The position numbers and the translations under genes are program-made. 64,000 nt of DNA from DATHZQ01 sp965216945 (GTDB lineage: Bacteria > Actinomycetota > Acidimicrobiia > Spongiisociales > UBA5794): the NCBI GenBank assembly GCA_965216945.1, contig CBDCGU010000003.1, forward strand, positions 2,108,001 to 2,172,000. The letters are read 5' to 3'. The notes beneath the pieces are model-generated. The model had not been told where the DNA came from, ran no database searches, and saw only the letters and a program-made list of their open reading frames with translations. Below, piece by piece: positions 53,621 through 63,525 of the stretch. Every line of letters starts with the position of its first letter. The stretch's first letter is position 1.

Positions 53621-54081
53621 CGGAGTCGGTGTGGGACTACCCGCGCCCTCCCCGGGTCGAGCGGACGTCGCGGCGTGTCAGGATCGACCTCGGCGGCGTC
53701 ACCATCGTCGATACCACCAGGGCGCTACGGGTGCTGGAGACGAGCCATCCGCCGGTGTACTACGTGCCGATCGACGACGTCGAGCCGGGATCGCTGGAGC
53801 CGCACCGTCGCAGGACCTCCTGTGAGTACAAGGGTTGGGCGCGCTACTGGACTGTCCGGTCCGGCACCGCCGTCGCCGCCGCCGCCGCATGGTCCTACCC
53901 GGCGCCGGCCCGTGGGTATGAGCCGCTGGTCGACCACGTCGCCTTCTACCCGGGCGCGATGGATGCCTGCTACGTGGACGGCGAGCAAGTGGTTGCGCAG
54001 GAGGGCGACTTCTACGGCGGATGGATCACGGCGGACATCTCGGGCCCATTCAAGGGAGCCGCCGGTACGCGGAACTGGTGA
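53617..54081 (+). CDS. DUF427 domain protein
   Basis: A 154-residue protein matching the DUF427 (beta-tent) pattern: SRRVRIDLGGVTIVDT, PVYYVPIDDV, CEYKGWARYWTV, DHVAFYPGAMDACYVDGE. The family is widespread in actinobacteria and has no established reaction. Coupling to the SRPBCC gene by ATGA suggests a joint role. No signal peptide is present. Confidence 0.87.
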   Translation: MTESVWDYPRPPRVERTSRRVRIDLGGVTIVDTTRALRVLETSHPPVYYVPIDDVEPGSLEPHRRRTSCEYKGWARYWTVRSGTAVAAAAAWSYPAPARGYEPLVDHVAFYPGAMDACYVDGEQVVAQEGDFYGGWITADISGPFKGAAGTRNW

Positions 54082-54196
54082 TGACCGGGTAGCCCGCTCG
54101 CCGTTCCTCACCACAGCCGGGGCCGCCCATCCCGTTGCGTGACAGCGCCGACGCCGCGAAGCTACGGGAACACATCCCCGGCGAGAGAGAGCCGTC

Positions 54197-54766
54197 TTGA
54201 TTCGTTTTCTGGCCCGATGGTTCTTGCGCGTCACCGGATGGAAGGTCATCGGCGAGGTACCACCGCGGGGAAACCACGTGATGATCGCGGCCCCGCACAC
54301 ATCCAACTGGGACCTGCCCTATCTGCTGGCGTTCGCCGCCGTGCTCCGAGCCCGCGTCTCGTGGATGGGGAAAGAGCAGATCTTCACCTGGCCGTTCGGT
54401 GGGTTGATGCGGCGGCTCGGCGGTGTCCCCGTGCGAAGGGATGCGGCCCACAACATGGTCGAGCAGATGGTGAAGATGTTCGTCGACGCCGAGGACCGGA
54501 TCCTGGTCGTACCTCCGGAAGGAACCCGGGGCCGCGCCGACTACTGGAAGTCCGGTTTCTACTACATCGCATACGGTGCGGACATCCCGGTCGTGCCCAG
54601 CTTTCTCGACTGGGGCACCCGCCAGGGAGGGGTCGGTGAGCCGATCGAGCTGAGTGGAGACGTCGGCTACGACATGGATCGCTTCCGGGCCTTCTACGCC
54701 GGGATGCGTGGGAAACGCCCGTCCGGACAGGGTCCGATACGGCTCAAGGCCGAGGATGGCGACTGA
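54197..54766 (+). CDS. 1-acyl-sn-glycerol-3-phosphate acyltransferase-like protein
   Basis: A 189-residue PlsC-family enzyme. The catalytic H-x-x-x-x-D is in PHTSNWD (His34 to Asp39) and the substrate motif PEGTR is at about 106-110. An amphipathic or hydrophobic N-terminal helix would attach it to the membrane. It is short for the family but has both key motifs. TTG 54197 follows GAGAGAGAG. It may acylate lysophosphatidate or another lipid acceptor. Confidence 0.86.
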   Translation: MIRFLARWFLRVTGWKVIGEVPPRGNHVMIAAPHTSNWDLPYLLAFAAVLRARVSWMGKEQIFTWPFGGLMRRLGGVPVRRDAAHNMVEQMVKMFVDAEDRILVVPPEGTRGRADYWKSGFYYIAYGADIPVVPSFLDWGTRQGGVGEPIELSGDVGYDMDRFRAFYAGMRGKRPSGQGPIRLKAEDGD

Positions 54767-54806
54767 CGGCGAGCGGCCCTGACGGAGCGGCCGGTAACCT
54801 CGTCCC

Positions 54807-56567
54807 GTGCTGGATTCGTCGCATCCTCGTCGCCGGCTGGCCGCGGTCGTCCTCGTCGACGTGGTCGGCTACTCCGCGATGATGGCGCGCGACGAAGAGG
54901 GCACGCTGGCTGCCCTCAAGGCGCACCGCAACGAGACCGATCCGATCGTGTTGAACCACGGTGGCCGCATCGTGAAGGGAACAGGCGACGGGCTCCTCGT
55001 CGAATTCCCCTCAGCCGTCGAGGCCGTGCGTGCAGCGGTCGAGACTCAGGAGCTGATGGCGGAGCGCAATGCGGTGGTACCCGAGAATCGGCGGATGCTG
55101 TACCGCATCGGCATCAACCTCGGCGATGTCATCCTCGATGACGACGGTGACATCTACGGTGACGGAGTCAACGTGGCCGCCCGGCTCGAAGCCGCATGTG
55201 AACCAGGCAATGTTTGCGTGTCCGGGTCGATCCACGCGCAGGTTCGGGACCTCGTCGACGTCGAGTTCGTGTCGCTCGGTCCGCTCACCGTCAAGAACAT
55301 CCCGAAGGCCGTGGAGGCGTGGCAGGTCGCGTCCGGTTCCGGTCGAGCGGCACCACCGTCGGTCGACCGATCTCCGTACTCGCTGCCGAGCATCGCCGTC
55401 TTGCCTTTCACCAACGTGGGCGGCGACGCCGACCAGGAATACTTCGCCGACGGGCTCGTCGAGGACCTGATCACGGCCCTGTCTCATCATCGCGATCTCC
55501 GCATCATCTCGAGAAACTCGACCTTCGCCTTCAAAGGCCGTGTCGGTGACATCCGCGACGTGGCGCGAGAGCTCGATGCGACGTATGTGGTCGAGGGCAG
55601 CGCCCGCCGCGCAGGCGATCGGGTACGCATCTCCGCTCAGCTGATCGAAGCCGAGTCGGGGCATCACGTGTGGGCCGACCGATACGACCGCGAGCTCGAG
55701 GACGTCTTTGCGGTGCAGGACGAGGTCGTGAGCGAGATCGCCGGGCACATCCATCCCAATGTCGAACGTGCCCAGACCGAGAGGCTCCGTCGTGCGAGCC
55801 CCGAGCAGCTCGATGCATGGGATCTTGCGCTCCGGGCGAAGTGGCACGTCTTCACGAACACACGATCCGGAGCCGAGGAAGCGGTCCGACTCCTCGAGCT
55901 GGCCCTGCAACGAGACCCGGCCCTCGCCGTGGTGCATCAGTTCCTCGCATACACGTGGATCACGGCTGCGTTCAACTCGTGGCGCATCGATGGCCGCAAC
56001 GCCTGGCGCGAGTTGCAGCACAGTGCCGAGCGCGCCTACCAGCTCGCTCCCTCGGATCCGGGGTCCGTCGTGGTTCTCGGGCTGGCACACGAGTATGCGG
56101 GGAATCTGGACAAGGCATTCGAGCTGGCGAGGCGTGCCGTCCATATGGCGCCCCACGATCCGTACGCGCTCACACTGCTGGGACAGGTTCTCTTCTTCAA
56201 GGGCGACGGCGACACTGCAATCGAGCATCTCAGCAACGGCTGGCGTCGTGCCCGCCACGAGCCCTGGCGATTCCACATCAGCAACAGCATCGCGTTTGCC
56301 CACTACGTCGGCCGGCGGTACGAGGCGGCGACGGCGTGGGCAGAACGGACTTTGGACATCACGGACTACGTGCAGACGAGGGCCATCTACGCCGCGTCGC
56401 TGGGTCAGCTCGGCAGAGCCGAGGAAGCAGCGCAGCAGGTCGCCGAGCTCGCTGCTGCTCGTCCCCGGGTGACGGCGTCCGACTTCACGCGCAACGCCCG
56501 CTGGGGACAAGCCGAGGCGATCCGCCACTACCACGACGGCTTGGTCAAGGCAGGCCTCGCCGGCTGA
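54807..56567 (+). CDS. Class III adenylate/guanylate cyclase fused to TolB-like and TPR regions
   Basis: A 586-residue protein. The N-terminal cyclase domain (about 10-170) has metal-binding VVLVDVVGYSAMM and the IGINLGDVILDDDGDIYGDG region, and VNVAARLEA. A TolB-like/FlgO-type segment follows (SIAVLPFTNVGGDADQEYFADG to VWADRYDREL, about 195-300), then TPR-like repeats to the C-terminus (ALQRDPALAVVHQFLAY, AYQLAPSDPGSVVVLGLAHEY). This architecture is known in rhizobia and actinobacteria; the sensory input is unknown. It appears cytoplasmic. GTG 54807 is used. Confidence 0.9.
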   Translation: MLDSSHPRRRLAAVVLVDVVGYSAMMARDEEGTLAALKAHRNETDPIVLNHGGRIVKGTGDGLLVEFPSAVEAVRAAVETQELMAERNAVVPENRRMLYRIGINLGDVILDDDGDIYGDGVNVAARLEAACEPGNVCVSGSIHAQVRDLVDVEFVSLGPLTVKNIPKAVEAWQVASGSGRAAPPSVDRSPYSLPSIAVLPFTNVGGDADQEYFADGLVEDLITALSHHRDLRIISRNSTFAFKGRVGDIRDVARELDATYVVEGSARRAGDRVRISAQLIEAESGHHVWADRYDRELEDVFAVQDEVVSEIAGHIHPNVERAQTERLRRASPEQLDAWDLALRAKWHVFTNTRSGAEEAVRLLELALQRDPALAVVHQFLAYTWITAAFNSWRIDGRNAWRELQHSAERAYQLAPSDPGSVVVLGLAHEYAGNLDKAFELARRAVHMAPHDPYALTLLGQVLFFKGDGDTAIEHLSNGWRRARHEPWRFHISNSIAFAHYVGRRYEAATAWAERTLDITDYVQTRAIYAASLGQLGRAEEAAQQVAELAAARPRVTASDFTRNARWGQAEAIRHYHDGLVKAGLAG

Positions 56568-56661
56568 GCTCACCCAGCGGGCTCGTCCTCTCGGGGCTGG
56601 TCGTCGTGGCTCACCGGCGATCGACCCTCCCCTGGCTCGGTGGCGGCCCGTGGCTCTGCCT

Positions 56662-57297
56662 TCATACGGTCACGATGAGGTCGGCACGATGGCGGGTGCC
56701 GGCGATGAGCTCGGCGTTGGGGAGATCCGTCGACGCGACCTTCTCGGCCGCGGCCGCCGCCGAACGGTTGCGCCGGTGTCGCACGAGCAGGCGGGGAGTC
56801 AGCGTCTCGATCGGCACGTCGAGGTACCACGCCTCGTCGAGCGACGGGCGAATCCGGTGCCACGGCGGCGTGTCGAGCAACAAGTAGTTGCCCTCCACGA
56901 CCACCAACCGGTGCTGAGGCTCCACTGTGGCTCCATCGGGTACCACCGCTTGTTTCTGGCGGTCGTACGTCGGCCATGTGAGTGGCGCCGACGTGTCCGC
57001 CAGGCTGCACACACGGTCGGCGAAGGTCGCGGCGTCGAAGCTTGCGGGCACACCTTTCAGGGGAAGCAGGCTTGCGGACTCGAGATCCTCGTTGCTGCGA
57101 TGAAACCCATCCATCGGCGCCACCACCGCCGGCACGGAGGCGGAAGCCCTCTGCACGATGCGTGCGGCGACCGTGCTCTTGCCTGCTCCCGGTGGTCCTG
57201 CGATGCCGAGAACGAAGCGGCGTGAATCCACCAATCGGGCCAGTAGTGCGTCTACATGGGCGTCGAGCTCGTCGAGTGCGATGGACCGCGGGGTCAT
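56662..57297 (-). CDS. Nucleoside/nucleotide kinase-family P-loop protein
   Basis: A 211-residue kinase with Walker A G-P-P-G-A-G-K-S-T (34-42) and PMDGFHRSNEDL near 81, as in uridine kinase/pantothenate kinase-like proteins (YggC, FrcK group), followed by VVVEGNYLLLD. Similar proteins phosphorylate sugars such as fructose or nucleosides. The specificity cannot be read. ATG 57297 is the only good start. It is divergent from the Ddn-like gene. Confidence 0.85.
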   Translation of the reverse strand: MTPRSIALDELDAHVDALLARLVDSRRFVLGIAGPPGAGKSTVAARIVQRASASVPAVVAPMDGFHRSNEDLESASLLPLKGVPASFDAATFADRVCSLADTSAPLTWPTYDRQKQAVVPDGATVEPQHRLVVVEGNYLLLDTPPWHRIRPSLDEAWYLDVPIETLTPRLLVRHRRNRSAAAAAEKVASTDLPNAELIAGTRHRADLIVTV

Positions 57298-57387
57298 GGG
57301 CCGACGCTACTGGATAGCCGCGGGCGCATGGCAGAATCGACGGCCACGCCGCGTCGCCGCGGGGTCTCGCGGAGACTGGAGCATCTG

Positions 57388-57804
57388 ATGGCCGATACCA
57401 ACGACTGGAACGCTGCGATCATCGAAGAGTTCCGTGCTCACGACGGAAAGGTCGGCGGCATGTTCGAAGGCAGGCCGCTGCTGCTGTTGCACACCACCGG
57501 GGCCAAGACCGGCGCCGCTCGGGTGCATCCCCTGATGTACCAGCAAGTCGGCGACGCATATGCCGTCTTCGCTTCCAAGGCCGGGGCGGCCAGCCATCCC
57601 GCCTGGTATCACAACCTGGTGGCGAACCCGCATTCGGAGATCGAGGTCGGCAACAGGCGCGTCGCAGTGACCGCCAGGGTGATCAACGGCGAGGAGCGCG
57701 AGCGCATCTGGAGCAAACAGAAGCTGGACTATCCCCAGTTCGCCGAGTACGACCGCATCACAGAGCGCCAGATTCCCGTGATCGTGCTCGAGCGTCGCAG
57801 CTGA
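57388..57804 (+). CDS. Ddn-type deazaflavin (F420)-dependent nitroreductase-family protein
   Basis: A 138-residue split-barrel protein: LLLLHTTGAKTGAARVHPLMY, FASKAGAASHPAWYHNLVANP and the final QIPVIVLERR are hallmarks of the Ddn family. Members bind coenzyme F420 and reduce nitro compounds or quinones. It implies that the host makes F420. The ATG at 57388 follows GGAG. A second member lies at the right edge of the window. Confidence 0.93.
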   Translation: MADTNDWNAAIIEEFRAHDGKVGGMFEGRPLLLLHTTGAKTGAARVHPLMYQQVGDAYAVFASKAGAASHPAWYHNLVANPHSEIEVGNRRVAVTARVINGEERERIWSKQKLDYPQFAEYDRITERQIPVIVLERRS

Positions 57805-57811
57805 GCCACCG

Positions 57812-58540
57812 TCACCGGAGCTGCATCCGCAGCGTCAGTGCACCGTAACGATCCGTTGGATCGTCGTGGTCGAAAGGGATCTGGCTGTCCACCGCACGCA
57901 ACGCGGAGGTGCCGGTGGGGCTCAGCTCGAGATGCCGTTCGTCGAGCACGTCGAACGCATCGGCCATCCGATTCGCCAGGTCCCATGGCACGCTGACGGG
58001 CTCGGCGATGGTGGGACGGCTGTGGATGTGCACGATCACGATCAGCTCGCCACCCGGTGCGACAACGCGCCGGATCTCGGCGAGGGTCTGGTCCAGGTCG
58101 TCCACATGATCCAGTGAGTTGATGCTGCTGACGATGTCGAACGACGCATCCGGGAAGGGCATGTCCTCCGAGCGGCCCTCCACGTACTCCATGGCGTGCC
58201 GGTCGATTCCGAGCGAGCGGTATTTCGAGACCAGGGGGTCGAGCCCCACGCGTCGCGAGGCGCCGGCCGCCCACTCGAGGCTGCCCCGCGGACCGCACCC
58301 GATGTCCAAGATCCGCTTTCCCACGTAGTGGGACGCCGGCAAGCCGAGCTGGTCGGTGTACACCCGCTCGTACCAGTCGTTGCGCAAAACGCCCTCGCGC
58401 CGTAGGGCGACCTTCCAGTAGGCGAGCTCGTACCGGCCCTTGGCGTCGACGCCCAGGGTGCGCAGCGTCGGTGCGAGCGGCCGGTATGCGGCCAACAGGG
58501 CTCGTTTCGCCTGGGGCCAGAAAGGGGCACCGGTCGTCAC
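57812..58540 (-). CDS. SAM-dependent methyltransferase, class I
   Basis: A 242-residue methyltransferase with motif I ILDIGCGPRGSLEWA (about 77-91), SEDMPFPDASFDIV (motif II) and RRVVAPGGELIV (motif III). The fold is the Methyltransf_11 type. The substrate is not evident; the neighbouring genes do not form an obvious pathway. It is convergent with the Ddn gene (seven bases between stops). Confidence 0.88.
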   Translation of the reverse strand: MTTGAPFWPQAKRALLAAYRPLAPTLRTLGVDAKGRYELAYWKVALRREGVLRNDWYERVYTDQLGLPASHYVGKRILDIGCGPRGSLEWAAGASRRVGLDPLVSKYRSLGIDRHAMEYVEGRSEDMPFPDASFDIVSSINSLDHVDDLDQTLAEIRRVVAPGGELIVIVHIHSRPTIAEPVSVPWDLANRMADAFDVLDERHLELSPTGTSALRAVDSQIPFDHDDPTDRYGALTLRMQLR

Positions 58541-58637
58541 TCAGACCACGCTCCTCGGCCCGTCCATCCGGGTCGCACCCGCCGGCCCTTCCATCGCTGG
58601 GAACCGTCTCGATGACATCGGTACCATCCAAGCAGCT

Positions 58638-59501
58638 GTGGACGCTTCCCCCTCACTACACCATGCAGCACGGGGGGTTCGCCAGAACCTGCCCGTCACC
58701 CAGCTCTTGATCGGCCCCTTCGTCGTGCTGGCGGGCGCCGGTGCGATCGTCCTGTTCCTGCTGCCGGGTGCGACCGACCGTTTCTTCGCATGGACGCTCA
58801 CACCGGAGCCCTCCGCCATGTTCATGGGCGCCGGCTATGCAGCCGGCGTCGTTCTGTCGCTTCTTTCGTTCCGCCGCCATCCGTGGGCCGTCACCCGAAC
58901 GGCGGCGTTGACGATCTTGGTGTTCGTGGTGACGATGCTGGCGACAACACTTCTCCATCTCGAACGCATGCACTTCGAGTCCGAGGTGGCGACGGCCCGT
59001 GCCGCGGCATGGATATGGCTTGTCGTCTACGTCGTCATCACGCCTGCCTTGCTGGCCGTGATCATCCGGCAGGAACGGCTTCCCGGGGCCGACCCCGTCC
59101 GATCCCGGACGATGCCACGGAGCCTACGGCTTGCCCTTCTCGTCTTCGGCGTGGGCCTGATCGTCGTGGGCGCCGCACTGTTCGCAGTCCCCGCGTCGAT
59201 GGACGCCGTGTGGCCATGGCCCATCACTGCACTCGCCGGCCGTGCGCTGTCGGCGTGGGTGCTCGCTATCGGCTTTGCGGCGCTGTGGGTCAACTTCGAG
59301 CATGACCTCGATCGCACGCGGCCGGCGGCGATCACCTTTGCGATCCTTGGCGTGCTGTGGCTGGTCACTGCGATCCGGGGGAGCGGCGACGTTCGATGGC
59401 AGCGGCCTTCGGCCTGGCTCTACGTCGGTGGCGCCGTGTTTGCGGTGGTGGTCGGGCTCTGGGGGTGGTGGCTGGCCACCGGCACCCCTTCGGGGGAGTG
59501 A
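58638..59501 (+). CDS. Integral membrane protein of unknown function
   Basis: About 287 residues with seven or eight hydrophobic helices (for example LLIGPFVVLAGAGAIVLFLL near 24-43, AWIWLVVYVVITPALLAVII and LAIGFAALWVNF). I do not recognise the family. GTG 58638 is tentative; an upstream in-frame start at 58440 would run across the divergent methyltransferase start. Its last 82 bases overlap the end of the convergent cyclase gene. Confidence 0.7.
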   Translation: MDASPSLHHAARGVRQNLPVTQLLIGPFVVLAGAGAIVLFLLPGATDRFFAWTLTPEPSAMFMGAGYAAGVVLSLLSFRRHPWAVTRTAALTILVFVVTMLATTLLHLERMHFESEVATARAAAWIWLVVYVVITPALLAVIIRQERLPGADPVRSRTMPRSLRLALLVFGVGLIVVGAALFAVPASMDAVWPWPITALAGRALSAWVLAIGFAALWVNFEHDLDRTRPAAITFAILGVLWLVTAIRGSGDVRWQRPSAWLYVGGAVFAVVVGLWGWWLATGTPSGE

Positions 59502-60772
59502 CCGTCCGCAAGCGACCCGACTGAGTCCGTGCGGCCCGGCTGCGACTGCATCGCGCCGTTCAGGAAGAAGGTCGTCGCCGCGCCGCGGTGTTTCAGCGTG
59601 ATGGTCCCGCGGCGCTCGAGGACATACCGTTCGGGCAACAGCTCGGCGAAATCGCCCGACACCTGGATACGACCCGCCACGCTGGTCGACTCGAGCCGGC
59701 TCGCCACGTTCACGGCATCTCCCCACAGGTCGTACGCCAGCTTGCGCTTGCCGATGACGCCGGCCACGACCGAGCCGGCATGGATGCCGATACGGATGCT
59801 CCAGTCGATGTCGTTCTCGGCGGCGAACCGTGCGGTGACGGCGACCAGTTCGAGCGCCAGGTTGGCGACGGCGGGTGCATGGTCCGGGTCGGGTGCCGGT
59901 ACACCACCGGCGAGCATGTAACCGTCGCCGAGGGTCTTGATCTTCTCGAGCCCGCTGGCGGCAACGAGGTCGTCGAACTGGCTGAAGAGCTCATTGAGGA
60001 GATCGACGACGGCGCCGGCCTCGTGTGTCCTGGCGAACTTGGTGAACCCGACGATGTCGGCGAAGAGGACGCTGACGAGCTCGAACCGATCGGCGACGGT
60101 GGCATCGGCTTCCTTGAGGCGCTCGCTGATCTCAGGCGGCAGCATGTTGGCGAGCAGCCGGTCGGCTCGCTCCCGCTCATCGGCGACCTCCAGCTCGGCC
60201 AGGAACAGACGCCGGTTGACGCGGTCGATGACGAACCAAAAAGACAAGGCCAGAGCGACGGCGAAAGCAAGCCACACGTTCAGGTTGACGAACGTGAAGC
60301 CCGCTGCATATGTCCCGAGCAAGAACAGGTTGGGGATGGCGACGGAGAGGGCACACAGCATCACCATCGCATGCAAGCTCAGCGCCACCAGCGGCAGGAG
60401 TGCGATCATCACCGTGAGGCCAGGAACCCCGATGAGGAATCCGTTCGGCAGCTCGCTGAGGACCCAAGAGAACCCGGTGCTGACCGCCGCCGTGGCCGTC
60501 AGCTGGAGTGCGGTGTGGAATCGGCCGAGCTTGGTGAGCGTGGCGGCGAACAACAGGACCAGCACCAAGGCAAACCCCAACCTGATGGGCAGGGTGTCGG
60601 CCACGGCGGCGACGTCGACGGCGCGGTCCCAGAGCACGAAGACGACGACCGAGGCCGCACCGGCGACGGCGGCGAGGCGCTCGAACGGCGCAACCTGCTC
60701 GATCCGAAACGCGCGGTAGTGGTGGCGTTGCTCCGCCGTAAGATGGGGGCGCCTCAGCTCGGGGACTCGCAT
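59420..60772 (-). CDS. Membrane-bound class III adenylate/guanylate cyclase
   Basis: A 450-residue protein with six hydrophobic helices (about 32-185), a linker DRLLANMLPPEISERLK (205-220) typical of membrane cyclases, and a catalytic domain (about 232-405) with LFADIVGFTKF (metal Asp239), KTLGDGYMLAGG and LWGDAVNVASRLE. The C-terminal 45 residues are low-complexity and are encoded by sequence that also encodes the end of the convergent membrane protein. Together with the soluble cyclase 3 kb away it points to cyclic-nucleotide signalling in this region. Confidence 0.92.
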   Translation of the reverse strand: MRVPELRRPHLTAEQRHHYRAFRIEQVAPFERLAAVAGAASVVVFVLWDRAVDVAAVADTLPIRLGFALVLVLLFAATLTKLGRFHTALQLTATAAVSTGFSWVLSELPNGFLIGVPGLTVMIALLPLVALSLHAMVMLCALSVAIPNLFLLGTYAAGFTFVNLNVWLAFAVALALSFWFVIDRVNRRLFLAELEVADERERADRLLANMLPPEISERLKEADATVADRFELVSVLFADIVGFTKFARTHEAGAVVDLLNELFSQFDDLVAASGLEKIKTLGDGYMLAGGVPAPDPDHAPAVANLALELVAVTARFAAENDIDWSIRIGIHAGSVVAGVIGKRKLAYDLWGDAVNVASRLESTSVAGRIQVSGDFAELLPERYVLERRGTITLKHRGAATTFFLNGAMQSQPGRTDSVGSLADGHSPEGVPVASHHPQSPTTTANTAPPT

Positions 60773-60952
60773 CCGCCCAGGCTACGCACATGACTCCGCT
60801 TCCGTGCCGGCCCGCGATGCACCCCGCAGACCTCCGCGAGAGGCGTCCGGGGGCGTTTCGTGGATGGGGTCGCGTTGCATGCTCCGTGCGGTCTCGGCGG
60901 GATCGGTGTGATCCGGGAATAGCCATCCGCCGTGCGGGGTTGTCCCGAACAA

Positions 60953-60972
60953 CTTGTGAAGGCATTCACAAG
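60953..60972. promoter_or_regulatory. Perfect palindrome directly upstream of the sigma factor gene
   Basis: CTTGTGAA (60953-60960) and TTCACAAG (60965-60972) are exact inverted complements around GGCA. The site ends four bases before the GGAG ribosome site of the sigma factor. It could bind a dimeric regulator or fold in the mRNA near the ribosome site. Confidence 0.6.
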
Positions 60973-60986
60973 CCTTGGAGACCACC

Positions 60987-61913
<927 letters not shown>

Positions 61914-61922
61914 CGACGTACA

Positions 61923-62750
61923 TCACAGCGAGATCAAGGCCACGGCGAGGACGGCCGTCGCCAGTCCGAGTATCCGAGGGGGTGTGAGGACCTCGTCGAG
62001 AACGAAGCGAGCCAGCAGCACGGTCACCGCGGGGAACAGCGATCCCACCACCGCCGCTACGGCGAGCGGTCCCTCCTGGCTGGCGACCAGGAAGAGCGCG
62101 TTGCCGATGACCCCGAGCGATCCGGCAACGACGATGGCGGGCCACGATCGGCCATGTGGCCGCAGCGCTTCACGGGAGACGAGGCCGATGATCAACACCA
62201 CGATCCCGCCGACGAGCCGGGTGGCGAGGAGTGGCCAGAGTCCGGCGTCGCCGCTGATGCGGCTGAGGCCTACGAGCAGTCCGCCGAATCCGGCCCCAGC
62301 ACCGATACCGAAGGCGAGGCCCGGAGCAACACCGCGGCGGCGCGGTCCCGGCTGGTAGCTCACCAGCCAGATGGCGACGAGTGCCAGCGCGATGCCGGAG
62401 ATCTCGATCGGCCCGAGGCGGTCGCCCGTGGTGACGCCGAACAGCAGCGGAAAGACGCCTGTCCCGATGGCCGCTACCGGAACCACGATGCCCATGTCGG
62501 CGACTGCCATTCCCCGGTAGAGAAACAGCAGCCCGAAGCCGCCTGCGATGCCGGCGATCGCACCCCACGCCAGGTCGGGGCCGCCGGGCGTTCCCCCGAG
62601 CAGGGGTGCCACGACGATCGCCGCGGCGAGTCCCGTCACCTGCGATGCGACGGTGACCGCGGTTGCCCGTCCGTGCCGGGATCCCACCCCGCCGAAGAAG
62701 TCGCCGGTGCCCCACGACAGCGCGGCGAGGAGACCGAGGAGGACCGTCAT
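61923..62750 (-). CDS. EamA/DMT-superfamily transporter
   Basis: A 275-residue membrane protein with ten predicted helices in two EamA halves: LLGLLAALSWGTGDFFGGV at the start, and later FGIGAGAGFGGLLVGLSRIS and AVVGSLFPAVTVLLARFVLDE. The family exports metabolites such as amino acids. ATG 62750 begins the first helix; an in-frame start at 62930 would extend it across the divergent gene start. It converges on the sigma factor gene with nine bases between stops. Confidence 0.9.
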   Translation of the reverse strand: MTVLLGLLAALSWGTGDFFGGVGSRHGRATAVTVASQVTGLAAAIVVAPLLGGTPGGPDLAWGAIAGIAGGFGLLFLYRGMAVADMGIVVPVAAIGTGVFPLLFGVTTGDRLGPIEISGIALALVAIWLVSYQPGPRRRGVAPGLAFGIGAGAGFGGLLVGLSRISGDAGLWPLLATRLVGGIVVLIIGLVSREALRPHGRSWPAIVVAGSLGVIGNALFLVASQEGPLAVAAVVGSLFPAVTVLLARFVLDEVLTPPRILGLATAVLAVALISL

Positions 62751-62868
62751 CGATGCAGCGGCCCGGCGGCCATGGGCGGGACAGGGGAGCGCACGCCGGG
62801 ACACTACTGATCCCGCCACCTGCCGGTCGCGTCGGGCATAGTTGGGGAGATGCCGATCGGGAGGTTCG

Positions 62869-63516
62869 ATGGCCATCACCAAAGACGACCGCGTGATGCT
62901 GCTGGTGAGCAACGTGGCGGGAACCGCCAAGAAGTATGAGCTGCTCTATCACTGGCTGGACGACAACGCCATCTCGGTCGGGAAGGACATGACCGAGGCG
63001 ACATACCGCAAGGTGTCGGTGCTCAAGGGAGACGGCGTGACCCGCGAGGCCTTTGTCACCAGGGTGCGCATCCTGGCGAAGAGCGTGGGCACCCAGGCTC
63101 TCGACGTGTTTCTCAACCTCCACGGTCTGCGGGATGGCCTCAAGTTCGCCGACGGCAAGGCGAGGATCGAGTCGCTCTCCGCCGAGATCGGCGATCTCGG
63201 TCTCGGACATCGGCTGCGTCTGCTGTATTCGACATGCTGCTGGGGTGCCCTGCATGCCCCGTACTTCGTCGAGGCGGGCTTCAAGACGGCAAGCGGTTCC
63301 GTTGGCATCAACGCCAACGGCCCGTTCGATTTTCCGACGCAGCTCGGCCGGTGGACCAGCGGCTACACCTATGAGTCGGCGGTGCGCGCCGCCAACAACG
63401 CGTTCATGCGAGCGATTCACGACCGGGCTGCCGAGCTTCTCGGCTTCGACAACGTCGACAGCACCAAAGAGATCGTTGGCGTGAAGTCGCTGCGCATCAC
63501 ATCCAACCCCGATTGA
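62869..63516 (+). CDS. Protein of unknown function with clan CD (caspase-fold)-like motifs
   Basis: A 215-residue protein with no family I can name. DVFLNLHGLRDG (His85-Gly86 after a hydrophobic strand) and RLRLLYSTCCWG (Cys123/Cys124 after a second hydrophobic strand) resemble the His-Gly and Cys dyad arrangement of clan CD cysteine peptidases. The following FKTASGSVGINANGPFDFPT and GYTYESAVRAANN segments look like the substrate-loop side of small caspase-like proteins. This is a motif-based inference. ATG 62869 follows GGGAGG. It is divergent from the EamA gene and has no signal peptide. Confidence 0.7.
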   Translation: MAITKDDRVMLLVSNVAGTAKKYELLYHWLDDNAISVGKDMTEATYRKVSVLKGDGVTREAFVTRVRILAKSVGTQALDVFLNLHGLRDGLKFADGKARIESLSAEIGDLGLGHRLRLLYSTCCWGALHAPYFVEAGFKTASGSVGINANGPFDFPTQLGRWTSGYTYESAVRAANNAFMRAIHDRAAELLGFDNVDSTKEIVGVKSLRITSNPD

Positions 63517-63525
63517 GCGGTTCGG

